Below the pieces are notes generated by a model. The model had not been told where the DNA came from, made no database searches, and worked only from the letters and a program-made list of their open reading frames with translations. Made by a program: the position numbers and the translations under genes. 14,254 bases of DNA from an uncultured Archangium sp. (lineage in GTDB: Bacteria; Myxococcota; Myxococcia; Myxococcales; Myxococcaceae): contig CAMLFP010000111.1 of assembly GCA_946479335.1 (NCBI GenBank), positions 1 to 14,254 on the forward strand. The letters are read 5' to 3'. Shown here one piece after another: positions 8,198-14,254 of this stretch (within the stretch, counting starts at the first letter, position 1; each line of letters begins with the position of its first letter).

Positions 8198-8235
8198 CGC
8201 CCCGCTCCTTCTCTTGGAGCGGGGCGTTTGTTTTT
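8198..8235 (+). terminator. Rho-independent terminator of groEL
   Basis: An 11-bp perfect GC-rich stem (CGCCCCGCTCC / GGAGCGGGGCG) with a 7-nt loop (TTCTCTT), followed by TTTGTTTTT. It begins 24 bp after the groEL stop codon. Confidence 0.95.
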
Positions 8236-8238
8236 GGG

Positions 8239-8244
8239 TAGCTT
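8239..8244 (+). promoter_or_regulatory. Possible -10 box for leaderless lipoprotein mRNA
   Basis: TAGCTT lies exactly ten bases before the lipoprotein ATG, between the groEL terminator and the gene. The same TA[G/A]CTT-N10-ATG spacing occurs before the TPR gene (ATG at 1910) and in the groEL leader (ATG at 6480). No convincing -35 is seen, and there is no Shine-Dalgarno. Confidence 0.3.
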
Positions 8245-8254
8245 GCGCCGCGCC

Positions 8255-8698
8255 ATGAGATCGTTCGTCGCTTCGTCGCTCCTCCTCCTGCTCGCCGGTT
8301 GCCCCCAGTCAGACCCCGACCTCTCGTGTGACTCGTCGCCGCAGGCCGTGACGCTGGCCACCGACGTGCAGCCGCTGCTCACCGCGAAGTGCGCGCTCTC
8401 GGGCTGCCACGACGCCACCTACGCCGGCTCGTACGGCGACTTCACGACGGCCAACAAGAGCGCCGCGATGGTGAACAAGAAGTCGCTCTACGCGGGCACC
8501 GCCGCCACGTTGAAGGTCGTCGACCCCAACGCGCTCAAGAACAGCTCGCTGTGGCTCAAGGTGCTCGGAGGCCAGCCCGCCGGCCGCGCCGGGCCCAACG
8601 GCGAGAACGTCTACGATCGCATGCCGCTCGACGCCGACGCGCTCTCCAGCACCGAGCAGCAGCTGCTCAAGGACTGGATCTGCACCGGCGCGAAGTAG
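8255..8698 (+). CDS. Cytochrome-c-like lipoprotein with CX4CH motif
   Basis: A 147-aa putative outer-membrane or periplasmic lipoprotein. MRSFVASSLLLLLAGC is a type II signal peptide, with lipobox LAGC and lipidated Cys16. Residue 17 is Pro, not the inner-membrane retention Asp. The mature part has VQPLLTAKCALSGCHDA, in which Cys46-X4-Cys51-His52 resembles a variant haem c site; Met123 in YDRMPLDADALS could be the distal ligand, and the protein ends LLKDWICTGAK. This order (CxxxxCH, then MP...L...E...L..WI..GA) is typical of the cytochrome-c-like domains of many myxobacterial and planctomycete lipoproteins. Covalent haem is inferred, not shown; a disulfide-only domain is the alternative. Two further Cys (25, 142) could pair. 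The ATG is 20 nt after the groEL T-tract with no Shine-Dalgarno; an upstream in-frame TTG at 8228 lies in the terminator and is rejected. Its stop abuts the convergent ATPase gene. Confidence 0.82.
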   Translation: MRSFVASSLLLLLAGCPQSDPDLSCDSSPQAVTLATDVQPLLTAKCALSGCHDATYAGSYGDFTTANKSAAMVNKKSLYAGTAATLKVVDPNALKNSSLWLKVLGGQPAGRAGPNGENVYDRMPLDADALSSTEQQLLKDWICTGAK

Positions 8699-9562
8699 TC
8701 AGGCCAGCTTCCGCTTCGCGGGCGCGAGCGGGTTGCGGCGTACGTCGGGCGTGTTGGTGGGGAACTCCACGAACTCGCACATCTCGCACAGCCGGCTGTA
8801 GATGCGATCGCCCACGCGGTCGCACAGGAGCTTCGAGTCCTTCGCTGACTCCAGCACCGAGTCGGTCGAGAAGTAGCCGCGCTGCGTGCGCTCCTCGGGC
8901 GCCTTGAGCGAGTAGTTGGTGGCGAACAGCGTCACCTTGCCCGCGTTGTAGCGGCGGGCGATCAGCTCATCGAGCGTCTCCAGCTCGAACTGCGAGCCGC
9001 GGCCCTTGCCCAGCTCGTCGATGGCCAACACCTCCACCTGGCTGAGCGGGCCGATGATCTCCCCGCCCGACTTGCCGTCCTGAAACCCGCGGCGGATCTG
9101 CGAGTACAACAGCGAGATCTCCACGTACGCGCAGCGCACGCCGGCCTCGATCGCGAGGTGCTTGAGCGTCGCCGACATGAGGTGCGTCTTGCCGGTGCCC
9201 ACCGGGCCCGAGAGCACGTAGCCGCGCGGGGAGGGCCAGCGGAACGCGAAGTCGCGCACCAGCTGGAGCGCGCGGTGCTGCTCGCCGTTCGACGGCTTGT
9301 ACGAATCGAAGGTGGCCTGCGCCTGCACCGCGGGGATGTGCGCGGCGTTGAACAGCTGCACCCGGCCTTCGAGCTTGCGCGTCGCGCACGGGCCGACGAC
9401 CTCGTAGGTGCGGCCATTGGTGGTGACGGTGGTGCGCACGAGGCCCGTGCCGCCGCAGTCGGGGCAGTCTTCGAGCTTCTGGCTCAAACGCGCGGAGGCA
9501 AAGTCGCCGGTCTTGTCGAAGGTGATCACGGTCGAAGTCTCCTCACCACAACGCGGGCACAT
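8699..9562 (-). CDS. DnaC/DnaI-like AAA+ ATPase with N-terminal zinc-binding region (putative helicase loader)
   Basis: A 287-aa ATPase of the DnaC/IstB group. The N-terminus has CPRCGEE (Cys2, Cys5), CPDCGGTG (Cys33, Cys36) and a further Cys59, a likely zinc site. The ATPase core (about 85-270) shows Walker A GPVGTGKTHL, Walker B VLAIDELGKG, the sensor-1 strand TLFATNYS and an Arg-rich segment LLCDRVGDRIYSRLCEMCEFVEF matching the DnaC-type arginine-finger/sensor region. Such proteins load the replicative helicase DnaB (DnaC, DnaI) or help transposases (IstB). No IstA transposase or IS end is nearby, so a chromosomal helicase-loader role is preferred but is inference. The ATG at 9562 lies inside the 3' end of the upstream 206-aa gene (20-bp overlap), so the two are probably co-translated. 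Its stop codon abuts that of the convergent lipoprotein gene, with no terminator visible. Confidence 0.88.
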   Translation of the reverse strand: MCPRCGEETSTVITFDKTGDFASARLSQKLEDCPDCGGTGLVRTTVTTNGRTYEVVGPCATRKLEGRVQLFNAAHIPAVQAQATFDSYKPSNGEQHRALQLVRDFAFRWPSPRGYVLSGPVGTGKTHLMSATLKHLAIEAGVRCAYVEISLLYSQIRRGFQDGKSGGEIIGPLSQVEVLAIDELGKGRGSQFELETLDELIARRYNAGKVTLFATNYSLKAPEERTQRGYFSTDSVLESAKDSKLLCDRVGDRIYSRLCEMCEFVEFPTNTPDVRRNPLAPAKRKLA

Positions 9563-10163
9563 CGTACGCCTGACGGGTCAACGCCACGCGGTGGAACTGG
9601 AGCGACGCGCGCCGGGCGGCCGCCGAAAAAGAAGCGGCCTTCTGGCTCAAAGCCTGCGCCTCGCGCAAGAGCGCGCGCCGCCGCGGAAAGGGCAGGGCGC
9701 GCAGCAGCAACAGCAGCGCCAGCGTCTCCTGGCGATCGGCGTCGTCGTAATTGGCGGGCACCGGCAGCTTCGCGAGCCACGCAGGCGCGTTGGGCTTCGT
9801 CACCTTCTTGATCGCCGCGATCAGCTTCTTGTGCCGCTGCTCGTGGAGCGGCGCCTCCGCCCCTCCGTTCTCCGCCGTGCGCCCCGCCGACACGCGCTGG
9901 TACTTGGAGATCTCCTGCTCGACGTGCTTCTTCGCGCCGCGCAATGAGAAGAGGCGGCCGTCTTCTTCCACTGCGTCCCACAGGGCGGCCTCCGCGGCCT
10001 TGCGGATGCCGCGCGCCACCACCTCGAAGGGCACCTCCAGCTGCGCCCACGCGTCGACGAGGTCGAGGTCGACGGCAGAGAAGCTGACGCCGTGGCCGCG
10101 GTAGGTGACGAAGCAGTCCTGCACGCGTTCGTGGAAGCTGGCGCTGTCAGGAAGGAGGCTCAT
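9543..10163 (-). CDS. Conserved-looking protein of unknown function, partner of the DnaC-like ATPase
   Basis: A 206-aa protein I do not recognise as a named family. The N-terminal part (FVTYRGHGVSFSAVDLDLVDAWAQLEVPFEVVARGIRKAAEAA, residues about 18-60) looks like a compact helical domain. The stretch from 75 to 125 is Lys/Glu-rich (KKHVEQEISKYQR, HKKLIAAIKKV). A Leu- and Arg-rich helical tail (TLALLLLLRALPFPRRRALLREAQALSQKAA) follows. There is no signal peptide; the LALLLLLRALPF run is too short and too flanked by charge for a confident membrane span. Size, basicity, and the 20-bp overlap with the DnaC-like gene suggest a replication-initiation or DNA-binding partner, as DnaB/DnaD proteins are for DnaI; this is inference from context only. 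The ATG at 10163 has no clear Shine-Dalgarno. The gene is divergent from the tRNA-Val promoter, with only 27 bp to its -35 box. Confidence 0.8.
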   Translation of the reverse strand: MSLLPDSASFHERVQDCFVTYRGHGVSFSAVDLDLVDAWAQLEVPFEVVARGIRKAAEAALWDAVEEDGRLFSLRGAKKHVEQEISKYQRVSAGRTAENGGAEAPLHEQRHKKLIAAIKKVTKPNAPAWLAKLPVPANYDDADRQETLALLLLLRALPFPRRRALLREAQALSQKAASFSAAARRASLQFHRVALTRQAYDVPALW

Positions 10164-10190
10164 GAAACGTGCGAAGCGTGTACTGCGTTC

Positions 10191-10219
10191 TTGACACCTT
10201 GGGGTGCCATCCGTACAAG
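10191..10219 (+). promoter_or_regulatory. tRNA-Val promoter
   Basis: A perfect TTGACA (10191-10196), 17-bp spacer, TACAAG (10214-10219; 4 of 6 matches to TATAAT). The predicted start at about 10226-10229 lies some 7-10 bp before the mature tRNA 5' end, a normal short leader. Confidence 0.75.
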
Positions 10220-10235
10220 CCGCCGCGCTTCAAAC

Positions 10236-10307
10236 GCGTCCTTAGCTCAGTGGTAGAGCATCACCTTGACACGGTGGGGGTCGGAGGTTCGAAACCTCCA
10301 GGACGCA
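10236..10307 (+). tRNA. tRNA-Val (anticodon GAC)
   Basis: A complete 72-nt cloverleaf without encoded CCA. The 7-bp acceptor stem is perfect (GCGTCCT with AGGACGC, discriminator A). The D arm is GCTC-AGTGGTA-GAGC; the anticodon loop TTGACAC holds GAC, which reads the valine codons GUC and GUU. The T arm is GGAGG-TTCGAAA-CCTCC. The three bases after the discriminator are CTC, so CCA must be added by the nucleotidyltransferase. It is a single-gene unit with its own promoter and terminator. Confidence 0.98.
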
Positions 10308-10311
10308 CTCG

Positions 10312-10341
10312 AAAAGCCCGCGAGAGATCGCGGGCTTTTTT
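10312..10341 (+). terminator. Rho-independent terminator of tRNA-Val
   Basis: AAAA-GCCCGCG, 6-nt loop AGAGAT, CGCGGGC-TTTTTT: a 7-bp GC stem extended by A-T pairs, with a six-T tract. It starts 4 bp after the tRNA. Confidence 0.95.
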
Positions 10342-10498
10342 CGCTTCAACGTACCCGCGCCCGGATGGTGGAGCTGTTGTGGTGCGGACGTTGCGCGACC
10401 TCGCCGCGGGCCCGACAGGCAAGAAGGCTGCCGCGGCGGAGACCACTCCGGCTCCCTCGACCCAACGAGTGACTCGCTCGCGGAGGCCGGTCGGAGAT
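10342..10498. other. Intergenic spacer between tRNA terminator and bidirectional terminator
   Basis: A GC-rich stretch of 157 bp without a confident gene. On the plus strand an open frame from GTG at 10379 to TGA at 10499-10501 would encode 40 residues (start VVRTLRDLAAGPTGKKAAAAE, Arg-rich end). Its stop codon coincides with the first bases of the following hairpin. It has no Shine-Dalgarno or promoter, so it may be a gene remnant or chance. The 11-bp palindrome CGAGTGACTCG is at 10466-10476. No direct repeat of the tRNA 3' end was found, so there is no sign of an integrated element. Confidence 0.4.
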
Positions 10499-10543
10499 TG
10501 AGAACGTAAAAAGCTGCGATTACCGCGGTTTTTTACGTTCTCA
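10499..10543. terminator. Bidirectional terminator, 20-bp stem hairpin
   Basis: A 14-bp perfect inverted repeat (TGAGAACGTAAAAA at 10499-10512; TTTTTACGTTCTCA at 10530-10543) is extended inward by GCTGCG/CGCGGT pairs (two G-T wobbles) to a 20-bp stem with the 5-nt loop ATTAC. The inner GC hairpin is flanked by A5 on one side and T6 on the other, so it has a U-tract in either direction. It can end the minus-strand methyltransferase transcript, whose stop codon (10541-10543) is the outer end of the right arm, and also stop plus-strand transcription coming from the tRNA side. Confidence 0.85.
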
Positions 10544-11074
10544 TTCCCGCGCATACACCGTCACGTCGCGATCGACCGCGCGCGTGCTGAGCCACGGCCG
10601 CACCGGGAGCGTGAAGTCGACGCAGCCGATGACCAGCGGTCGCGGCGGCAGCGCGTCGAGCCAGCGCTCCAGCGTCGCGCCGGAGAACGGGCAGTAGAGG
10701 AAGTACGCGGTGGCCTCCGGCGGGTGCGTGAAGGCTGCGTCAGCGGTGATGAACTCCACGCCGTCCACCTCCCGCACCAGCGAGCGCTGCACTTCGATGC
10801 CGATGACGCGCGCGCCGGTCAGCACGTGCAGCACCCACGCCGCGCGCCCCACGCCGGAGCCCACGTCGACGATCACGTCGTGCGCGTTGAGTTTCGCCAG
10901 CTCCACGACGCGCAGCAGCGAGTCGACCGACGCGGGGAGGTAGGGCACGCCGTCGCGCGGCAGCTCCGGGCCGTCGTCGGGGAGCTCAGTCAGGCCGAGC
11001 TGCGCGTTGACCCAGGCGTCGCGCTCCAGCGGGGGCACGGTCAGCAAGGCGCGCTTCAATTCGTCCGCTTTCAT
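10541..11074 (-). CDS. SAM-dependent methyltransferase (class I fold)
   Basis: A 177-aa putative class I methyltransferase. Motif I is VIVDVGSGVGRAA (glycine-rich SAM loop), followed by ARVIGIEVQRSLV with the acidic Glu expected to bind the SAM ribose, VEFITADAAF as motif III-like, and AYFLYCPFSG in the position of motif IV. An N-terminal helical region precedes the SAM site; PYLPASVDSLLRVVELAKL resembles the lead-in of histone-methyltransferase Dot1-like and PrmA-like enzymes. The protein is short, and no substrate-recognition domain is evident, so the substrate (protein, small molecule or RNA) is unknown. I chose the ATG at 11074; a TTG two codons upstream would also be in frame. It is divergent from thrS with only a 31-bp gap, so their promoters must overlap the coding regions. 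The stop codon is embedded in the bidirectional terminator hairpin. Confidence 0.87.
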   Translation of the reverse strand: MKADELKRALLTVPPLERDAWVNAQLGLTELPDDGPELPRDGVPYLPASVDSLLRVVELAKLNAHDVIVDVGSGVGRAAWVLHVLTGARVIGIEVQRSLVREVDGVEFITADAAFTHPPEATAYFLYCPFSGATLERWLDALPPRPLVIGCVDFTLPVRPWLSTRAVDRDVTVYARE

Positions 11075-11105
11075 TTCCAACGCACCGAGTTAAGGAGCGC
11101 GCATC

Positions 11106-13046
11106 ATGGCATCTGTCTCCATCACCTTGCCCGACGGTTCGAAGAAAGAGACCGCAGCGGGCACCACCATCGCTGACTTCGTGAAGACCTCCATCGGCCC
11201 CGGGCTCGCCAAGGCGGCGGTGTTCGCGAAGTTGAACGGGCAGGAGGTCGACCTCGCGCGCACCCTCGACGCCGACGCGAGCCTGCAGATCTTCACCTCC
11301 AAGAGCCCCGAGGCGCTGGAGGTCAGCCGCCACGACGCCGCGCACATCGTGGCCGACGCCGTGCAACAGCTCTTTCCCGGCACGCAGGTCACCATCGGCC
11401 CGGTGATCGAGGAGGGCTTCTATTACGACTTCTACCGCGAGCAGCTGGGCAAGCCGGCGCCCTTCACGCCCGACGAGCTGGCGGCCATCGAGAAGCGCGC
11501 CAACGAGATCATCGCGAAGGACGTGCCCTTCACCCGCTCGGAGATCTCCGCTGAGGAAGCGGTGAAGCTGTTCACCGCCAAGGGCGAGAGCTTCAAGGTG
11601 GAGATCGTGCACGACATCGTGGCGAAGGGCGCGAAGACGCTGACCCTCTACGCGCACGGCGACTGGGTCGACTTCTGCCTCGGGCCCCACGGGCCGTCGA
11701 CTGGCAAGGTGGGCATCATCAAGCTGCTCAACGCGTCGGGCGCGTACTGGCGCGGCGATCACACCAAGGCGCAGCTCCAGCGCATCTACGGCATCAGCTT
11801 CTTCGACAAGAAGGCGCTCGAGGCCTGGGAGAAGCAGCGCGAAGAGGCCGCCAAGCGTGACCATCGCCGCCTCGGGAAGGACCTCGACCTCTTCCACTTC
11901 CACCCCATCGCGCCGGGCGCCGCGTTCTGGACCCCGCGCGGCACCAGCATCTACCAGACGCTCTCGAACTGGATGCGCCGGCTCACCCGCGAAGACGGCT
12001 ACGTGGAGATCAAGACGCCGCTGATCTTCAACAAGGAGCTCTGGAAGAAGTCAGGCCACTGGGACAAGTACCAGGAGAACATGTTCCTCGTGAAGGACTC
12101 CGACTCCGGCGAGTTGGACTTCGGCGTCAAGCCGATGAACTGCCCTTCGCACCACGTGTACTTCTCGTTCGGCAAGCACAGCTACCGCGAGCTGCCGCTG
12201 CGCCTGCACACGCAAGACGTGCTGCACCGCAACGAGGCGGCCGGCGCGCTAGGCGGCCTGACCCGCGTGCGCCAGTTCGCGCAAGACGACGCGCACATCT
12301 ACTGCCGTGAAGATCAGATCGGCGAAGAGGTGTTCCGCTTCGTGAAGTTGCTCGACAAGGTCTACGCGGCGGTGGGCCTCAAATACGAGGCGAAGCTCTC
12401 GACCCGGCCCGAGAAGCGCCTGGGCACCGACGAGCTGTGGGACCGCGCGGAGGCCGCCCTCAAGAAGAGCCTCGAAGACATGAAGGTCGAGTACACGGTG
12501 AACGTCGGCGACGGCGCCTTCTACGGCCCGAAGATCGACTTCGTGGTGTCCGACTCCATCAACCGCAAGTGGCAGCTGGGCACCATGCAGCTCGACTACA
12601 TCGCGGCCGAGCGCTTCGACCTCTCGTACGTCGGCGAAGACAACAAGGAGCACCGGCCGGTCGTCCTGCACCGCGCGATCTTCGGCAGCTTCGAGCGGTT
12701 CATCGCCATCCTCATCGAGCACTACGCGGGCGTGTTCCCCGCGTGGCTGGCGCCGGTGCAGGCCACCCTCGTCACCGTGGCTGATCGGCAAGACGACTAC
12801 GCGCGCAAGGTCGCGGCGCAGTTGAACGCCCAGGGCTTCCGCGTGGAGTTCGACGACCGCGGGCTCTCGATGCAGAAGAAGATCCGCGAGGCGGAGATCG
12901 CCAAGGTGCCCTACGTGCTCGTCATCGGCGACAAGGAGGTCGAGGCCAACGCCGTCGCGCCTCGCAAACACGGCGGCGAAGATCTCAAGACCATGCCCCT
13001 GCAGCAGTTCATCGACGTGCTTGCGAAGGACACTGCGATTCCTTAA
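11106..13046 (+). CDS. thrS: Threonyl-tRNA synthetase (ThrRS)
   Basis: A full-length 646-aa class II synthetase that charges tRNA-Thr; E. coli ThrS is 642 aa. Domain order is standard: TGS (1-65), the editing domain with SRHDAAH (His76, His80) and [12 protein letters not shown] (Cys191, His195) that removes mischarged serine, a class II catalytic core (about 255-545) and the anticodon-binding domain (about 550-646). The catalytic zinc ligands are Cys346 (MNCPSHH), His397 (DDAHIYC) and His522 ([14 protein letters not shown]). Motif 2 reads [19 protein letters not shown]; the GALGGL replaces GALHGL of E. coli. The start is ATG at 11106 with AAGGAG 8 bp upstream. infC does not follow, unlike the enterobacterial thrS-infC order. 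No T-box or leader stem-loop is seen in the 31-bp gap. A 52-bp spacer without terminator leads to the SCP2 gene, so co-transcription is possible. Confidence 0.99.
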   Translation: MASVSITLPDGSKKETAAGTTIADFVKTSIGPGLAKAAVFAKLNGQEVDLARTLDADASLQIFTSKSPEALEVSRHDAAHIVADAVQQLFPGTQVTIGPVIEEGFYYDFYREQLGKPAPFTPDELAAIEKRANEIIAKDVPFTRSEISAEEAVKLFTAKGESFKVEIVHDIVAKGAKTLTLYAHGDWVDFCLGPHGPSTGKVGIIKLLNASGAYWRGDHTKAQLQRIYGISFFDKKALEAWEKQREEAAKRDHRRLGKDLDLFHFHPIAPGAAFWTPRGTSIYQTLSNWMRRLTREDGYVEIKTPLIFNKELWKKSGHWDKYQENMFLVKDSDSGELDFGVKPMNCPSHHVYFSFGKHSYRELPLRLHTQDVLHRNEAAGALGGLTRVRQFAQDDAHIYCREDQIGEEVFRFVKLLDKVYAAVGLKYEAKLSTRPEKRLGTDELWDRAEAALKKSLEDMKVEYTVNVGDGAFYGPKIDFVVSDSINRKWQLGTMQLDYIAAERFDLSYVGEDNKEHRPVVLHRAIFGSFERFIAILIEHYAGVFPAWLAPVQATLVTVADRQDDYARKVAAQLNAQGFRVEFDDRGLSMQKKIREAEIAKVPYVLVIGDKEVEANAVAPRKHGGEDLKTMPLQQFIDVLAKDTAIP

Positions 13047-13098
13047 GCCTTCGCGGCGAAACTGATTCTGAAGTCAACCCTCACCAAGGAAGCTGAAC

Positions 13099-13425
13099 AT
13101 GAGCATCAAGGACACCGTCACCGCCTCGATCACCAAGAAGCTCACCGAGAAGCCGGAGCTGCTCAAGGAGCTGAACGCGGTCATCCACTTCGACATCGGC
13201 GGTGACGGCGGCGGCGTGTTCACGCTCGACACCACCAAGCCTGCCGACTGGATCACCGACGGCAAGAACGGCGAGTCGAAGATGACGATCTCGGTGGCGG
13301 CGGCTGACTTCGAGAAGATCATGAACAAGCAGATGAACCCGCAGACCGCGGCCATGACCGGCAAGCTGAAGTTCAAGCCGATGGACATGGGCCTCGCGAT
13401 GAAGCTCGCGAAGCTGATCGGCTGA
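13099..13425 (+). CDS. SCP2-type sterol/lipid-binding protein
   Basis: A 108-aa protein consisting of one SCP2 domain. Visible features are the strand AVIHFDIGGDGGGVFTLDTT, the DWITDGKNGESKMTISVAAADFEKIMNKQMNP helix-strand region and the typical ending TAAMTGKLKFKPMDMGLAMKLAKLIG, which matches the GKLKI.GDm..A.KL motif of SCP2 proteins. The family binds fatty acyl chains, acyl-CoA or sterols in a hydrophobic tunnel; it has no catalytic residues. No signal peptide, so cytosolic. The ATG at 13099 has AAGGAAG at a good distance. A terminator starts 20 bp after the stop, and the racemase gene follows on the same strand, suggesting a shared acyl-CoA context. Regulation is not visible apart from possible read-through from thrS. 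Confidence 0.92.
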   Translation: MSIKDTVTASITKKLTEKPELLKELNAVIHFDIGGDGGGVFTLDTTKPADWITDGKNGESKMTISVAAADFEKIMNKQMNPQTAAMTGKLKFKPMDMGLAMKLAKLIG

Positions 13426-13445
13426 GACGTTCCTCGCACCTGGAG

Positions 13446-13477
13446 CCTCTCTCCGCCCGCGCGGGGAGAGGTTTTTT
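13446..13477 (+). terminator. Rho-independent terminator after the SCP2 gene
   Basis: An 11-bp stem (CCTCTCTCCGC / GCGGGGAGAGG, one G-T wobble), 4-nt loop CCGC and TTTTTT. It lies directly in front of the racemase start (ATG at 13479), so it acts as terminator for SCP2 and as leader structure for any read-through. Confidence 0.9.
13463..13471 (+). promoter_or_regulatory. Ribosome-binding site of the racemase gene inside the terminator 3' arm
   Basis: GGGGAGAGG in the descending arm of the hairpin is the only purine-rich Shine-Dalgarno near the ATG at 13479 (7-10 bp spacing). When the hairpin forms, the site is base-paired to the CCTCTCTCC arm and hidden, so translation from read-through mRNA would be limited. 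Confidence 0.6.
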
Positions 13478-13478
13478 C

Positions 13479-14254
<776 letters not shown>

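Noticed and set aside
8699..9562. IstB of an IS21-type element
   Set aside because: No IstA transposase, terminal repeats or target duplication around it; the N-terminal zinc region and the overlapping partner gene fit a helicase loader better.
10162..10194. Ten-codon plus-strand ORF (MKRAKRVLRS) with GGAGG upstream
   Set aside because: It sits over the start of the minus-strand 206-aa gene and ends in the tRNA -35 box; no promoter is visible, and chance is more likely.
10266..10271. TTGACA in the tRNA-Val anticodon region as a -35 box
   Set aside because: It is part of the conserved anticodon arm (GAC), and no -10 box lies 16-18 bp downstream.
10365..10472. 35-codon plus-strand ORF from ATG at 10365
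   Set aside because: Arg/Pro-rich, no ribosome-binding site or promoter; it competes with another open frame and looks like GC-rich noise.
10466..10476. Palindrome CGAGTGACTCG as an operator
   Set aside because: A single short palindrome in a GC-rich spacer with no promoter nearby; expected by chance.
10308..10540. Integrated element downstream of tRNA-Val
   Set aside because: No integrase, no repeat of the tRNA 3' end, and normal composition; the tRNA has its own terminator and is followed by housekeeping genes.
10261..10554. 97-codon minus-strand ORF ending in GGFEPPTPTVSR
   Set aside because: Its end is the reverse complement of tRNA-Val; this is a well-known false protein created by translating tRNA genes, and the rest crosses two terminators.

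Overview
This is a GC-rich window with tightly packed genes that looks like chromosomal DNA of a myxobacterium (Myxococcota). The basis is the GroEL sequence ([20 protein letters not shown] start), a stand-alone 'HxDVSPxN' Ser/Thr kinase, a CX4CH lipoprotein ending in a WIxxGA-like motif, and a lipid-type racemase beside an SCP2 protein. Taxonomy is inferred from family resemblance; no search was run. I see no CRISPR array, insertion sequence, phage gene or plasmid gene.

Layout. (1) 1-132: the 3' end of a TrmA/RumA-type RNA m5U methyltransferase on the plus strand. (2) 135-4918, minus strand: a compact five-gene run transcribed as degenerate Fic protein > DHH phosphoesterase > NifS/IscS-type cysteine desulfurase > secreted TPR protein > Ser/Thr kinase, with junctions of -4 to 18 bp. 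An AT-rich gap (4919-4992) in front of it holds a candidate promoter and two short palindromes. (3) 4993-6006, minus: a TPR protein fused to a small HExxH zincin. (4) 6056-8173, plus: a single-domain response regulator, then groEL with its own promoter, a CIRCE operator and a strong terminator. (5) 8255-8698, plus: a cytochrome-c-like lipoprotein, converging with no gap on (6) 8699-10163, minus: a DnaC/DnaI-like ATPase overlapping an upstream 206-aa gene of unknown function. (7) 10191-10341, plus: tRNA-Val(GAC) with promoter and terminator. (8) 10499-10543: a 20-bp-stem bidirectional terminator at the end of (9) a minus-strand SAM methyltransferase, divergent from (10) thrS. (11) 13099-14254, plus: an SCP2 protein, a terminator, and the first 258 codons of an AMACR-type acyl-CoA racemase, cut by the window edge.

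How the genes work together. Most are housekeeping genes: translation (thrS, tRNA-Val, RNA methylation), protein folding (groEL) and sulfur mobilisation. The least ordinary parts are these. The Fic-like protein that opens the five-gene operon has lost the catalytic His of its Fic motif. The helicase-loader-like ATPase is translationally coupled to an unrecognised partner. TA[G/A]CTT followed ten bases later by ATG occurs at three places (1910, 6480, 8255) and suggests leaderless or very short-leader transcription. The ribosome-binding site of the racemase gene lies inside the 3' arm of the preceding terminator hairpin. No clearly new multi-gene defence or mobile system is evident.
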